From positions 110,579 through 152,038 of the forward strand of contig JAAUZL010000006.1 of assembly GCA_014804615.1 (NCBI GenBank): DNA of 41,460 bases. The letters run 5' to 3'. This document shows positions 15,849 through 25,521 of the stretch, in pieces; positions within the stretch are counted from its first letter, which is position 1, and the number at the start of each line of letters is the position of its first letter. Under the pieces are notes generated by a model. That model ran no database searches. It was not told the DNA's origin and worked only from the letters and a program-made list of their open reading frames with translations. The DNA comes from Lachnospiraceae bacterium. GTDB taxonomy: Bacteria; Bacillota; Clostridia; Lachnospirales; Lachnospiraceae. The position numbers and the translations under genes are program-made.

Positions 15849-17123
15849 ATGGTAAAAAAAGAGATGATTGCCATGTTACTGGCGGGCGGTCAGGGAAGCA
15901 GATTGGGAGTGCTTACGTCAAAGGTGGCCAAGCCTGCGGTATCTTTCGGCAGTAAGTACAGGATCATTGATTTTCCGCTGAGTAACTGCATTAACTCAGG
16001 TGTCGATACGGTGGGTGTACTCACGCAGTATCAGCCGCTGCGATTGAATACCCATATTGGAATCGGTATTCCGTGGGATCTGGACAGGAACATAGGAGGC
16101 GTTACGGTGCTGCCGCCTTACGAGAAGAGTGCGAACAGCGAGTGGTATACCGGAACGGCGAATGCAATCTATCAGAACATAGATTATATGGAAAGCTTTA
16201 ATCCGGATTATGTGTTGATCCTATCGGGAGATCACATCTATAAAATGGATTACGAGGTGATGCTTGACTTCCATAAACAGAACGGGGCTGAGGTGACGAT
16301 CGCTGTTATGCCGGTTCCCATGGAGGAAGCGAAGCGTTTCGGTATCATGATCACGGATGAGAACCGCAGGATCACGGACTTCGAGGAGAAACCGGAGAAT
16401 CCCCGCAGTAATCTGGCGTCGATGGGCATCTACATCTTTAACTGGAAGACTCTTAAAGAGGCGCTGCTTGCCAATGCTGATCAGCCGGGACTGGATTTCG
16501 GTAAGCATCTGATTCCTTATTGCCACAAAAAAGAGGCGCCCCTTTATGCATATGAGTTCAACGGCTACTGGAAGGATGTGGGAACACTTCATTCTTTCTG
16601 GGAAGCGAACATGGAATTGATCGACATTGTACCGGAGTTTAACCTCTACGAAGAGTATTGGAAGATATACACCAAGAGCGAGATCCTGCCGCCTCAGTAT
16701 CTGTCGGCGGACAGCGTGGTGGAAAAGAGTATCATCGGTGAGGGCAGTGAGATCTACGGACAGGTTTATAATTCCGTGATCGGCTGCGGTGTTACCATCG
16801 GAGCAGGTACGGTAGTCAGGGATTCCATCATCATGAATCAGACGCAGATCGGTGAGAACTGTGAAATTTATAAAGCGGTTGTGGCGGAGAACGTGGTGAT
16901 TGAGAATGATGTGAAGATGGGCATCGGGGAAGCAGTTCCCAACGAGACAGATCCGCATATTTACGATCATGATCTCGTCACAGTGGGTGAAAAGAGCGTT
17001 GTTCCTAAGGGCATAACCATAGGAAAAAATTCAGTGGTATTCGGTGTGACAACGCACGACGATTATCCGAACGGGAATCTTCCCAGTGGTAAAACTTTGA
17101 TTAAGGCAGGTGATAAATCGTGA
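15849..17123 (+). CDS. glgC: glucose-1-phosphate adenylyltransferase, catalytic subunit
   Basis: A 424-residue enzyme that makes ADP-glucose from glucose 1-phosphate and ATP for glycogen synthesis. The nucleotidyltransferase loop [11 protein letters not shown] is at residues 9-19, followed by [20 protein letters not shown]. The [12 protein letters not shown] block, the metal-site [14 protein letters not shown] and the sugar-phosphate region [16 protein letters not shown] complete the catalytic domain. A C-terminal left-handed beta-helix of hexapeptide repeats starts near residue 290. ATG 15849 has AGAGGTGAT 6 nt upstream; an upstream in-frame extension to 15771 runs through the promoter and is rejected. 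It overlaps glgD by 4 nt (GTGA), indicating translational coupling. Confidence 0.95.
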   Translation: MVKKEMIAMLLAGGQGSRLGVLTSKVAKPAVSFGSKYRIIDFPLSNCINSGVDTVGVLTQYQPLRLNTHIGIGIPWDLDRNIGGVTVLPPYEKSANSEWYTGTANAIYQNIDYMESFNPDYVLILSGDHIYKMDYEVMLDFHKQNGAEVTIAVMPVPMEEAKRFGIMITDENRRITDFEEKPENPRSNLASMGIYIFNWKTLKEALLANADQPGLDFGKHLIPYCHKKEAPLYAYEFNGYWKDVGTLHSFWEANMELIDIVPEFNLYEEYWKIYTKSEILPPQYLSADSVVEKSIIGEGSEIYGQVYNSVIGCGVTIGAGTVVRDSIIMNQTQIGENCEIYKAVVAENVVIENDVKMGIGEAVPNETDPHIYDHDLVTVGEKSVVPKGITIGKNSVVFGVTTHDDYPNGNLPSGKTLIKAGDKS

Positions 17124-18238
17124 GAGCAATCGGAATTATCTTAGCGGGTGGTAACAATCACAGGATCCGGCAGTTGACCCAGAAGCGTGCGGTCTGTGCG
17201 ATGCCTATTGCTGGAAGCTACAGGAGCATTGATTTTGCTCTCAGTAATATGTCTAATTCCCACATCAATAAGGTGGCAGTGTTTACGCAGTACAATGCGG
17301 GCAGCCTGAATGAGCATTTGAGTTCTTCAAAGTGGTGGGATTTCGGACGCAAACAGGGCGGTCTGTATGTGGTGACGCCGGCGGTGACCGCAGAGAGCAA
17401 TGCCTGGTATCGGGGTACGGCGGATGCGATCGCACAGAATCTCAGCTTTTTAAAGAATAGCCACGAGCCTTATGTGGTGATCGTTTCCGGTGACTGTGTC
17501 TATAAGATGGATTACAATAAAGTGCTGGAGTATCATATCGAGAAGAAAGCTGATATCACAGTAGTCTGCAAGGATCTGGAGCCGGATGTCAATGTGGAGC
17601 GTTTCGGTACGATCAAGATGAACGAGGACAGCCGTATTGAGGAGTTTGAGGAGAAGCCGGTGGTGGCGAAATCCAACACGATTTCCTGCGGTATCTATGT
17701 AGTCAGAAGACGTCTGCTGATCGAGATGATCGAGAAGTGCAAAGAAGAGGACCGTTTCGATTTTGTAAAGGATGTCCTGATCCGGTATAAAAACCAGAAG
17801 AGGATCTATGGTTATAAGACCAGAGAGTACTGGAGTAATATTGCTACGGTGGAAGATTACTTTAGTACCAACATGGACTTCCTAAAACCGGAGATCAGAG
17901 ATTACTTCTTCAAGCAGTATCCTGATGTATATTCCAAGGTGGATGATCTGCCGCCGGCGAAGTATAATGTGGGAGCCAGCATCAAAAACAGCCTGATATC
18001 CAGCGGCTGTATCGTTAATGGCACCGTGGAAGACTCCGTGATCTTTAAAGAGACCTATATCGGGAGCAACTGTTACATCAAGAACTCCATTATTCTGAAT
18101 GATGTGTATATAGGAGACAATACACACATAGAGAATTGCATTGTTGAGAGCAGAGGCACCATCCGTGCCAATTCTTACCATAAGGGTGAGAACGGAATTG
18201 AGATCGTTGTGGAACATAACGATAGATACGCTCTTTGA
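17120..18238 (+). CDS. glgD: GlgD subunit of glucose-1-phosphate adenylyltransferase
   Basis: A 372-residue GlgC-like protein starting with GTG in a 4-nt overlap with glgC. The fold is kept ([49 protein letters not shown] and a C-terminal beta-helix). The nucleotide loop, however, reads [20 protein letters not shown] instead of AGGQGSRLG...KPAV, and the metal-site Asp-His has become Asp-Cys. This matches known GlgD proteins of Firmicutes, which are poorly active alone but pair with GlgC to form a more active, less effector-dependent heterotetramer. No synthase (glgA) or branching enzyme follows; the next gene is spoVG. Confidence 0.93.
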   Translation: MRAIGIILAGGNNHRIRQLTQKRAVCAMPIAGSYRSIDFALSNMSNSHINKVAVFTQYNAGSLNEHLSSSKWWDFGRKQGGLYVVTPAVTAESNAWYRGTADAIAQNLSFLKNSHEPYVVIVSGDCVYKMDYNKVLEYHIEKKADITVVCKDLEPDVNVERFGTIKMNEDSRIEEFEEKPVVAKSNTISCGIYVVRRRLLIEMIEKCKEEDRFDFVKDVLIRYKNQKRIYGYKTREYWSNIATVEDYFSTNMDFLKPEIRDYFFKQYPDVYSKVDDLPPAKYNVGASIKNSLISSGCIVNGTVEDSVIFKETYIGSNCYIKNSIILNDVYIGDNTHIENCIVESRGTIRANSYHKGENGIEIVVEHNDRYAL

Positions 18239-18409
18239 TCTCCGGCAGAACTTTGATCAGGGAGCCCGCTGTACCGCCGGGGGGATATAGATATTATGAG
18301 GGTGATTGCTATGAGGATTTAAATTGGCTGTAAAAGGGTATGAGCAATTAAATGTTTATTACAAGCTACGTGGCTTGATGAGTATGACTTGTGTAGAAAG
18401 CTTGTGAAA

Positions 18410-18430
18410 ACCGGCAGATTTCTGTCCGGT
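18410..18430 (+). other. hairpin in the spoVG 5' leader
   Basis: ACCGGCAG-attt-CTG-t-CCGGT forms a compact stem with one bulge, ending about 8 nt before the spoVG AAGGAGG. It has no U-run, so it is not a terminator. It may affect translation or mRNA stability. The remaining 218-bp gap after glgD shows no clear promoter. Confidence 0.35.
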
Positions 18431-18456
18431 ATCATATGATAAGGAGGCTGAGCTTC

Positions 18457-18729
18457 ATGAGAATTACTGATGTCCGCGTGCGTAAAATGACTCAAGACAG
18501 CAAGATGAAGGCAATCGTCTCGATCACGATTGACGATGAATTCGTAGTTCATGACATTAAAGTAATTGAAGGCGAAAAAGGGCTGTTCATAGCGATGCCG
18601 AGTAAGAAGGCTTCGGATGGCGAGTACCGGGATATTGCGCATCCGATCAATTCGGAGACTCGGGAAAGAATCCAGAACATCATTCTGGAAAGCTATGAGA
18701 AAGCGCTTTTAGAACCGAACAGTGAGTGA
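18457..18729 (+). CDS. spoVG: SpoVG family RNA/DNA-binding regulator
   Basis: A 90-residue protein beginning [11 protein letters not shown], with the conserved body [32 protein letters not shown] and [16 protein letters not shown]. These are diagnostic for SpoVG. In bacilli it affects septation during sporulation; in staphylococci and listeriae it binds nucleic acid and acts as a global regulator. The start ATG 18457 has AAGGAGG at 9 nt; a start seven codons earlier would overlap that SD. Length is normal. A strong terminator follows, so it is transcribed alone or at the end of a glgCD read-through. Confidence 0.96.
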   Translation: MRITDVRVRKMTQDSKMKAIVSITIDDEFVVHDIKVIEGEKGLFIAMPSKKASDGEYRDIAHPINSETRERIQNIILESYEKALLEPNSE

Positions 18730-18747
18730 CATGCATGATGAGATGAG

Positions 18748-18780
18748 AGAAGGACGCGAAAGCGTCCTTCTTGTATTTAT
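18748..18780 (+). terminator. spoVG terminator
   Basis: AGAAGGACGC-GAAA-GCGTCCTTCT is a perfect 10-bp stem with a GAAA tetraloop, followed by TGTATTTAT. Confidence 0.85.
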
Positions 18781-18843
18781 GGCAAAATGCTGATAGAATA
18801 GAAAAACGAGCGAAAATCAACAGAACACAGAATCGAGGTAACT

Positions 18844-19434
18844 ATGTATGTTATCGTAGGTCTGGGAAACCCGGACAGAAAATATTTGAATACCAGACAT
18901 AACATCGGTTTCGATGTGATCGACGCGATCGCGGAGAAGAATGACATTGTGGTGGGAGAGAAAAAGCACAAGGCAGTGATCGGCAAAGGAATTGTGGCGG
19001 GGCAGAAGGTCGTTCTTGTCAAACCGCTCACTTACATGAATTTGAGTGGTGAGAGTGTCCGCAGTGTCATAGACTTTTATAAAGTGGACGAGAAGAATGA
19101 GTTGATTGTGATTTCGGATGATATCAACCTCGATATGGGACAGATCCGGATTCGGAAGCGCGGCACTGACGGAGGCCACAACGGCTTAAAAAATATCATC
19201 ATGCATCTAGGGCATAACGAGTTTATCCGGGTGCGGATGGGCGTGGGGGAAAAGCCGCCCAAAATGGATCTGGCGGATTATGTGCTGTGCCATTATTTCG
19301 AAGACGAACGGGAAATGATGAATGAGGGTGCCCGCACGGCAGCCTTGGCGATCGAGATGATCGTTGCAGAAGGACCTGACGCCGCCATGAATCAATACAA
19401 TGCGCGCAAGCGTCCTCCGCAGGAGACAACGTAA
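18844..19434 (+). CDS. pth: peptidyl-tRNA hydrolase
   Basis: A 196-residue cytoplasmic enzyme that recycles peptidyl-tRNA released by stalled ribosomes. It starts MYVIVGLGNP, the family N-terminus. It has YLNTRHNIGFDVID with catalytic His19, KPLTYMNLSGESV, VISDDINLDMGQIRIR and the strictly conserved GGHNGLKNI. The start ATG has GAGGTAAC directly upstream. It lies 17 bp before mfd; pth-mfd is a classical Firmicute gene order and the two are probably one operon. Length and motifs are fully normal. Confidence 0.97.
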   Translation: MYVIVGLGNPDRKYLNTRHNIGFDVIDAIAEKNDIVVGEKKHKAVIGKGIVAGQKVVLVKPLTYMNLSGESVRSVIDFYKVDEKNELIVISDDINLDMGQIRIRKRGTDGGHNGLKNIIMHLGHNEFIRVRMGVGEKPPKMDLADYVLCHYFEDEREMMNEGARTAALAIEMIVAEGPDAAMNQYNARKRPPQETT

Positions 19435-19451
19435 AACGAAGAGAGGTTCAA

Positions 19452-22400
19452 ATGAGAGCATTACTGGCTCCCCTGGAAGAACTGGGAGAATATGAAGAGA
19501 TTAAAAAAATGATGGCCGGGGAACAGGGTTCCGTGGCCTTGAGCGGTTGTGTGGATTCCCAGAAACTGCATATGATCTACGGCCTGAGCGAGGGCTTTCG
19601 CTACAAGCTCATAGTCACCTTCAGTGATCTGAAGGCGAAGGAACTGTACGAAGATTATCAGTTTTATGACAGAAATGTCATATTATATCCCGCGAAGGAT
19701 CTGATCTTTTTTCAGGCGGATATCCACGGCAATCAGCTGACTATGGAGCGAATCAAATGTCTGCGCAGGCTGACGGAGGGAACGCCGTTGACGGTGATCA
19801 CCACCTACGATGCGCTGATGGCGCCTCAGGTGCCTATGGAGGCATGGCAGGAGCGGACGATCCATATTGACAAGCTGACCGGTGTGGCGGAAAGCGATCT
19901 GGCGGTGCGGCTGACGGAGCTTGGCTATGAAAAAACCTATCAGGTGGAGGCGCCTGGACAGTTCAGTATCCGGGGCGGCATCGTTGATATTTTTGATCTG
20001 ACGGAGGAGAACCCTTACAGGATTGAACTGTGGGGGGATGAGGTAGAGTCGATCCGCAGCTTTGACGTTTTAAGTCAGCGCTCCATTGAAAAGCTGGAAT
20101 CCGTAGATATTTATCCCGCAACAGAGATCGTTTTGTCAGACAAGGAACTGCGGGAGGGGCTTGCCAGGATCCGGAAGGAAGGGAAAAAGCAGGCGCAGAC
20201 ACTCAGAGAGCAGATGAAGACGGAGGAAGCGCACCGCATAGAGGTGCAGATTCGGGAGCTGGAAGAGACCCTGCTGGAGTTGGGGCTTTCTTATAATGCG
20301 GTCAATCTGGAAAGCTATGTGCGGTATTTTTATCCGGAGCTTGCCACTTTTGCAGATTGCTTTCTGCGGGAGGGAAGCTGTGTCTTTCTGGATGAGCCGC
20401 TGCGGATCAAAGAGCATGTGGATGCCGTGGAGCTGGAGTTTCGGGAGAGTATGGTGCACCGTGCGGAGAAGGGCTATATTCTGCCGGGACAGATGGACAT
20501 TCTCTTTTCAGCGGAAACGGTAGCGGCGAAGCTGGGGAAACTGCGAGTGGTGAGTCTTTCCACGATGGAGGGGAAAAATCCTATCCTGAAAGCGGACAAG
20601 AAATATGCGATGCTGGCGCGCAGCCTTTCTTCCTATAACAACAGTTTTGATGCGTTGGTGAAAGATCTGAAAGGGTATAAGAAAAAGGGCTACCGCATCC
20701 TGCTGCTCTCGGGCTCCAGAACCCGTGCGAAACGTCTGGCAGAGGATCTGCGGGATCAGGAGATCAGCGCCTTTTACACGGAGGATCCGCTGCGGGAGGT
20801 GCAGCCCGGTGAGGTGATGACCTGCTACGGCAGAGTGCGCAAGGGATTTGAGTATCCTTTGCTTAAGTTTCTGGTGATCGCGGAAAGCGATATTTTCGGG
20901 ACGCAGAAAAAGAAAAAGCGTAAGAAGAAACGTTACGAAGGCCAGAAGATCAATGATTTTAATGATCTCAAGGTGGGAGATTATGTGGTCCACGAAAGTC
21001 ATGGACTGGGGATTTATCAGGGGATTGAAAAGGTAGAGGTGGATCATGTAGTGAAGGACTACATGAAAATCTCCTACCGTGACGGAGGAATCCTCTATGT
21101 ATTGGCGACGGGCCTTGACGTGATCCAGAAATATGCCTCTGCGGAGGGCGGAACCAAGCCGAAGCTGAATAAGCTGGGCACACAGGAGTGGACCAGGACG
21201 AAAACGAAAGTGCGCACTGCTGTGGAGGAGATTGCAGGGGATCTGGTTGAGCTTTATGCGGTCAGACAGTCGGCTAAGGGTTACTGCTACGGGCAGGATA
21301 CCGTGTGGCAGAGAGAGTTTGAGGAGATGTTTCCCTTCGAGGAGACGGAGGATCAGGTTTCTGCCATCGCTGCCACCAAGGAGGACATGGAGAGCGATAA
21401 GATCATGGATCGTCTGATCTGCGGCGATGTGGGCTACGGCAAGACGGAGATCGCGATCCGGGCGGCTTTTAAGGCGGTACAGGAGAATAAGCAGGTAGTC
21501 TATCTGGTGCCGACAACGATTCTGGCACAGCAGCATTATAATACCTTTGTACAGAGGATGAAGGATTTCCCGGTGCGGATCGATCTGCTGTCCCGATTCC
21601 GCACGGCGGCGGAGCAGAAAAAAACCATAGCGGATCTAAAAAAGGGTATGGTGGATATCGTGATCGGCACGCATCGGGTGCTCTCCGCGGATGTGGCCTA
21701 TAAGGATCTTGGGCTTCTCATCATCGATGAGGAACAGCGTTTCGGTGTGGCACATAAAGAAAAGATCAAAAAGCTCAAAGAAAACGTGGATGTTCTGACC
21801 CTGACGGCTACGCCCATTCCCCGGACACTGCATATGAGTCTGGTGGGTATCCGGGATATGAGCGTGCTGGAGGAAGCGCCGGAGGACAGGCTGCCGATCC
21901 AGACCTTTGTATGTGAGTACAACGAGGAACTGGTGCGGGAAGCCATTGTCAGGGAATTGGCGAGGGAAGGGCAGATTTACTATGTCTATAACCGGGTTAA
22001 TAACATAGCGGATATAGCGGCATCGCTCAGGGATCTGGTGCCGGAAGCCAACGTGGCCTTTGCCCACGGGCAGATGAAGGAATCTGAACTGGAGCGGATC
22101 ATGTATGATTTTGTCAGCGGAGAGATCGACGTGCTGGTGGCGACCACCATCATAGAGGCGGGACTGGATATTTCTAACGTGAATACGATGATCGTCCATG
22201 ACTCCGACCAGATGGGGCTTTCCCAGCTCTATCAGCTCAGGGGGCGTGTGGGGCGTTCCAATCGGACAGCTTATGCCTTTCTCATGTACAAGCGGGATAA
22301 GGTGTTGAAGGAGGTGGCGGAGAAGCGCCTTGAGGCCATCCGCGAATTTACGGATCTGGGGAGCGGCTTTAAGATCGCCATGCGGGATTTGGAGATCCGC

Positions 22401-22991
22401 GGCGCGGGCAGTCTTCTGGGAAAGAGTCAGCACGGGCATATGCAGGCGGTGGGGTATGATCTCTACTGCAAGATGCTGAACGAAGCGGTCAAGACGAAAA
22501 AAGGAATTTCCGTCATGGAGGATTTCAACACGCTGGTGGATCTGGATGTGGACGCCTATATTCCGCCTGCCTATATCGTAAACGAGGTGCAGAAGCTGGA
22601 TATCTATAAGCGGATCGCAGGCATCGACAATGAGCAGGAGTGCGACGATATGAGAGAGGAACTTCTTGACCGATTTGGTCAAATTCCAAAGTCGGCGGAA
22701 AATCTCCTGCGGATCGCTCTGATCAGATCCCATGCGCACAGGCTCTACATGCCGGAGGTGAAGGGAAAGAATGAGCGGGTGCAGTTCGTTCTGCGGCCTG
22801 ATGCGCCGATCAAAGTGGAAAATATACCGCTTCTCATCAGCGATTATCAAGGGAAACTGCGGTTTGATCCTAAGGGAGGCCCGGCGTTCTATCTTCACTA
22901 TCGAAAATGCGGAGTGATCGAGAAGGATGAGGAGACACTGCTTGCACTGACAGAGGAGGCTCTTGCGAAGATGGAGGAGCTGCTGTTATAG
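19452..22991 (+). CDS. mfd: transcription-repair coupling factor
   Basis: A 1179-residue DNA translocase that removes RNA polymerase stalled at lesions and recruits UvrA. N-terminal UvrB-like domains occupy about 1-400 (GQFSIRGGIVDIFDLTEENPYRIE in pieces). The RNA-polymerase-interaction domain begins near 500 (VGDYVVHESHGLGIYQGIEKVE). The RecG-like motor has Walker A CGDVGYGKTEIA (Lys664), the DEEQ box at 759-762 followed by RFGV, TATPIPRTLHMS, and QLRGRVGRSNRTAYAF. The C-terminal TRCF domain includes IPPAYIVNEVQKLDIYKRI. Start ATG has GAGAGG upstream. Full length, with no damage seen. Confidence 0.98.
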   Translation: MRALLAPLEELGEYEEIKKMMAGEQGSVALSGCVDSQKLHMIYGLSEGFRYKLIVTFSDLKAKELYEDYQFYDRNVILYPAKDLIFFQADIHGNQLTMERIKCLRRLTEGTPLTVITTYDALMAPQVPMEAWQERTIHIDKLTGVAESDLAVRLTELGYEKTYQVEAPGQFSIRGGIVDIFDLTEENPYRIELWGDEVESIRSFDVLSQRSIEKLESVDIYPATEIVLSDKELREGLARIRKEGKKQAQTLREQMKTEEAHRIEVQIRELEETLLELGLSYNAVNLESYVRYFYPELATFADCFLREGSCVFLDEPLRIKEHVDAVELEFRESMVHRAEKGYILPGQMDILFSAETVAAKLGKLRVVSLSTMEGKNPILKADKKYAMLARSLSSYNNSFDALVKDLKGYKKKGYRILLLSGSRTRAKRLAEDLRDQEISAFYTEDPLREVQPGEVMTCYGRVRKGFEYPLLKFLVIAESDIFGTQKKKKRKKKRYEGQKINDFNDLKVGDYVVHESHGLGIYQGIEKVEVDHVVKDYMKISYRDGGILYVLATGLDVIQKYASAEGGTKPKLNKLGTQEWTRTKTKVRTAVEEIAGDLVELYAVRQSAKGYCYGQDTVWQREFEEMFPFEETEDQVSAIAATKEDMESDKIMDRLICGDVGYGKTEIAIRAAFKAVQENKQVVYLVPTTILAQQHYNTFVQRMKDFPVRIDLLSRFRTAAEQKKTIADLKKGMVDIVIGTHRVLSADVAYKDLGLLIIDEEQRFGVAHKEKIKKLKENVDVLTLTATPIPRTLHMSLVGIRDMSVLEEAPEDRLPIQTFVCEYNEELVREAIVRELAREGQIYYVYNRVNNIADIAASLRDLVPEANVAFAHGQMKESELERIMYDFVSGEIDVLVATTIIEAGLDISNVNTMIVHDSDQMGLSQLYQLRGRVGRSNRTAYAFLMYKRDKVLKEVAEKRLEAIREFTDLGSGFKIAMRDLEIRGAGSLLGKSQHGHMQAVGYDLYCKMLNEAVKTKKGISVMEDFNTLVDLDVDAYIPPAYIVNEVQKLDIYKRIAGIDNEQECDDMREELLDRFGQIPKSAENLLRIALIRSHAHRLYMPEVKGKNERVQFVLRPDAPIKVENIPLLISDYQGKLRFDPKGGPAFYLHYRKCGVIEKDEETLLALTEEALAKMEELLL

Positions 22992-23028
22992 TTATATTTA
23001 GAAAAGACCTATAGAGGAGGGAGCTATT

Positions 23029-24573
23029 ATGACAGACAGACCGAATTGGCTAAACACAGCTATCTTTTACGAAATTTATCCCCAGTCATTCCGGGATACC
23101 AACGCCGACGGCATCGGTGACATACCGGGTATCATCGAAAAATTGGATTACATTAAGGAGCTTGGCTGCAATGCGCTCTGGCTGAATCCCTGCTTCCAGT
23201 CGCCCTTCTATGATGCAGGTTATGACGTGGAGGACTATTATACCGTGGCACCGCGCTACGGCACGAATGAAGATTTAGTGTGGCTCTTCAAGGAGGCGCA
23301 TAAGAGGGATATGCATGTACTTCTTGATCTGGTGCCGGGTCACACGGCGATCACCCACAAATGGTTTCGCGAGTCCATGAAGGCGGAGCGAAATGAGTAT
23401 ACCGACCGCTATGTCTGGACGGACAGCACATGGGAGGAGCCGGACGGCATGAGTGCGCTGAAGGGGATTTCCGAGCGCGTAGGCGCCTGCGGGGTCAATT
23501 TCTTTTCCCATCAGCCCGCGTTGAATTACGGATATTACAAGCCCGATCCTGAGAAAAAATGGCAGCAGGCCATGGATGCACCCGGGCCAGTGGCTACGAG
23601 AGAAGCCATGAAGGATGTGATGCGGTTCTGGCTTCAGGCAGGCTGTGACGGCTTCCGGGTGGATATGGCGCACTCTCTTGTCAAAAATGACGAGGAGAGC
23701 AAGGGAACGATCAGTCTGTGGCAGAATGTGCGGGAATTTTTAGACAGGGAGTTTTCTGAGGCAGTGCTTGTCTCTGAGTGGGGCGAGCCGGACAAGTCTC
23801 TGACGGGAGGCTTTCACATGGACTTCTTGCTGCATTTTGGGCCTTCCCATTACAATGACTTGTTCCGCTGTGACGAGCCCTGGTTTTCTAAGAGAGGCAG
23901 GGGTGACGTTACGGCTTTTTGGAAGAGGTATCAGGAGACCTACGAGAAGTCCTGCGGCGGTCTCATCTGTATCCCGTCGGGAAATCATGATATGGAAAGA
24001 TTGGCAAGGCGGCTTACGCCGGATGAGATGAAGATTGCTTTTGCATTTCTGCTTACAATGCCGGGTGCGCCCTTTATCTACTATGGGGACGAGATTGGGA
24101 TGCGCTATGTGGAGGGACTGCACTCTGTAGAGGGCGGTTATGAGCGGACCGGTGCCCGTTCGCCCATGCAGTGGGATGCTTCTGTGAATGCGGGATTTTC
24201 TGCTGCGGCGACGGAGAAGCTGTATATTCCCCAGGACAAGGCGGCAGACCGTCCGACAGTGGCGGCGCAGAGAGACGATGCGGATTCGCTCTACAGCGAG
24301 GTGAAGCGGCTGATTGCCTGCAGACAGGATCATGCGGCTCTTCACAACGATGCCGGGATCGAATTTTTAGAGATTGAAAATTACCCCCTTGCCTACGTGC
24401 GAAAGAGCAGCGAGGAGAAGCTCCTTGTGGTGCTCAATCCTTCTGATACAGTACAAACACTGCGCTGCGGCGAAAAACCGGGGAAGGCAGTTTACACGAT
24501 AGGAGGAGAGATCAGCAGTACAGCGGAAGGCTTGTCTGTGCCGCCCTGTTCCGCTGGAATCTATCAGTTATGA
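23029..24573 (+). CDS. GH13 alpha-amylase-family glycosidase
   Basis: A 514-residue protein with no signal peptide, so cytoplasmic. It opens with IFYEIYPQSFRDTNADGIGDI, an alpha-glucosidase/trehalose-synthase-like GH13 start. The catalytic set is complete: DLVPGHT, GFRVDMAHS with nucleophile Asp212, VSEWGEP with acid/base Glu250, and SGNHDMER with Asp321. A C-terminal beta-sandwich follows from about 435. The segment of about 145-180 (ERVGACGVNFFSHQPALNYGYY) is a distinctive insertion in this type. Exact specificity (alpha-1,4, alpha-1,6 or a disaccharide) cannot be read. Its stop overlaps the start of the sugar kinase (ATGA), and an MFS permease follows, which suggests a carbohydrate uptake and use operon. 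The SD is GAGGAGGGAG. Confidence 0.9.
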   Translation: MTDRPNWLNTAIFYEIYPQSFRDTNADGIGDIPGIIEKLDYIKELGCNALWLNPCFQSPFYDAGYDVEDYYTVAPRYGTNEDLVWLFKEAHKRDMHVLLDLVPGHTAITHKWFRESMKAERNEYTDRYVWTDSTWEEPDGMSALKGISERVGACGVNFFSHQPALNYGYYKPDPEKKWQQAMDAPGPVATREAMKDVMRFWLQAGCDGFRVDMAHSLVKNDEESKGTISLWQNVREFLDREFSEAVLVSEWGEPDKSLTGGFHMDFLLHFGPSHYNDLFRCDEPWFSKRGRGDVTAFWKRYQETYEKSCGGLICIPSGNHDMERLARRLTPDEMKIAFAFLLTMPGAPFIYYGDEIGMRYVEGLHSVEGGYERTGARSPMQWDASVNAGFSAAATEKLYIPQDKAADRPTVAAQRDDADSLYSEVKRLIACRQDHAALHNDAGIEFLEIENYPLAYVRKSSEEKLLVVLNPSDTVQTLRCGEKPGKAVYTIGGEISSTAEGLSVPPCSAGIYQL

Positions 24574-25508
24574 AGAATATGCAGATAAATCGTATTGCAA
24601 CGGTAACTTTAAATCCGTCTCTTGACTATATTGTGTCGGTGAGAGATTTTCGATTAGGAGAAACTAACCGCACATCCGGAGAATTATTGCTTCCCGGAGG
24701 CAAGGGCATGAATGTCTCCATGGTGCTCAAGAATCTGGGATTTGAGAGTACGGCCTTTGGTTTTGCGGCGGGATTTACCGGGCAGGAACTGGCACGGCGA
24801 TTGACTCAGATGGGGATTTACAATGAGTTGATCGAGTTGGAGGAAGGGCTTACCCGGATCAATGTGAAGCTGCAGTCTGTGGAAGGGACAGAGATCAACG
24901 GACAGGGGCCGGTCATTCCGGAAGAGAAACTGGAAGAAATGATGGGGCGATTGGGAACGCTCACGGCGGGCGATGTGGTGTTTTTCTCGGGCAGTGTTCC
25001 GGCGTCCCTGTCAAAGGAAACTTATCGGCGTATGATGGAGGGTTTGCAGGAGGGAGTCATGACTGTGGTGGATGCCACCGGAGATCTGCTGATGCAGACA
25101 CTGCCCTTACATCCTTTCCTGATCAAGCCTAACCATCGTGAGCTGAGCGAGATCTTCGGGGCCGTGCTTACGGACAGAGCCTCTGTGATTCCCTATGCAG
25201 AAAAACTGCAGGCGATGGGAGCGCGCAATGTGATGGTGTCCATGGCGGGCGAAGGAGCGGTGCTCCTTGCGGAGAACGGCAGCGTGTATGAGGCGCCGGT
25301 GCCTGTCGGTCAGCTTGTCAACGGCGTGGGCGCCGGGGATTCCATGGTGGCCGGTTTTATGGCGGGTTGGCTTGCCAGACAGGATTACGAGCACGCTTTC
25401 TATATGGGACTGGCTGCCGGAAGCGCCAGCGCCTTTTCGGAGCAGCTGGCTTCCGGGGAGGAGATTGCCGCCCTATATCAGAGTATTACGGTGACAAAGG
25501 GTATCTGA
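24570..25508 (+). CDS. PfkB-family sugar kinase (1-phosphofructokinase/LacC-like)
   Basis: A 312-residue kinase. TVTLNPSLDYIV and the glycine-rich substrate motif LLPGGKGMNVSMVLKNLG mark the FruK/LacC branch that phosphorylates sugar phosphates. VVFFSGSVP and KPNHRELSEIF are family blocks, and NGVGAGDSMVAGFMAG holds the anion hole and catalytic Asp257. It is translationally coupled to the GH13 gene through a 4-nt ATGA overlap. No PTS gene is adjacent, so the substrate may come from intracellular metabolism rather than PTS import. Candidates are fructose 1-phosphate or tagatose 6-phosphate. Confidence 0.88.
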   Translation: MKNMQINRIATVTLNPSLDYIVSVRDFRLGETNRTSGELLLPGGKGMNVSMVLKNLGFESTAFGFAAGFTGQELARRLTQMGIYNELIELEEGLTRINVKLQSVEGTEINGQGPVIPEEKLEEMMGRLGTLTAGDVVFFSGSVPASLSKETYRRMMEGLQEGVMTVVDATGDLLMQTLPLHPFLIKPNHRELSEIFGAVLTDRASVIPYAEKLQAMGARNVMVSMAGEGAVLLAENGSVYEAPVPVGQLVNGVGAGDSMVAGFMAGWLARQDYEHAFYMGLAAGSASAFSEQLASGEEIAALYQSITVTKGI

Positions 25509-25521
25509 GGAGATTCTACTT

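Noticed and set aside
18239-18456. A sigma-H promoter for spoVG
   Set aside because: An AGGATTT element is present near 18310, but no GAAT-type -10 lies at the needed distance, so no promoter was called.
20508-21536. 342-codon open frame antisense to mfd
   Set aside because: Same reason: a shadow of the RNA-polymerase-interaction and motor region of mfd.
21636-22898. 420-codon open frame antisense to mfd
   Set aside because: A by-product of the codon use of mfd; composition rich in His and Arg, no ribosome-binding site, and mfd is unmistakable on the other strand.
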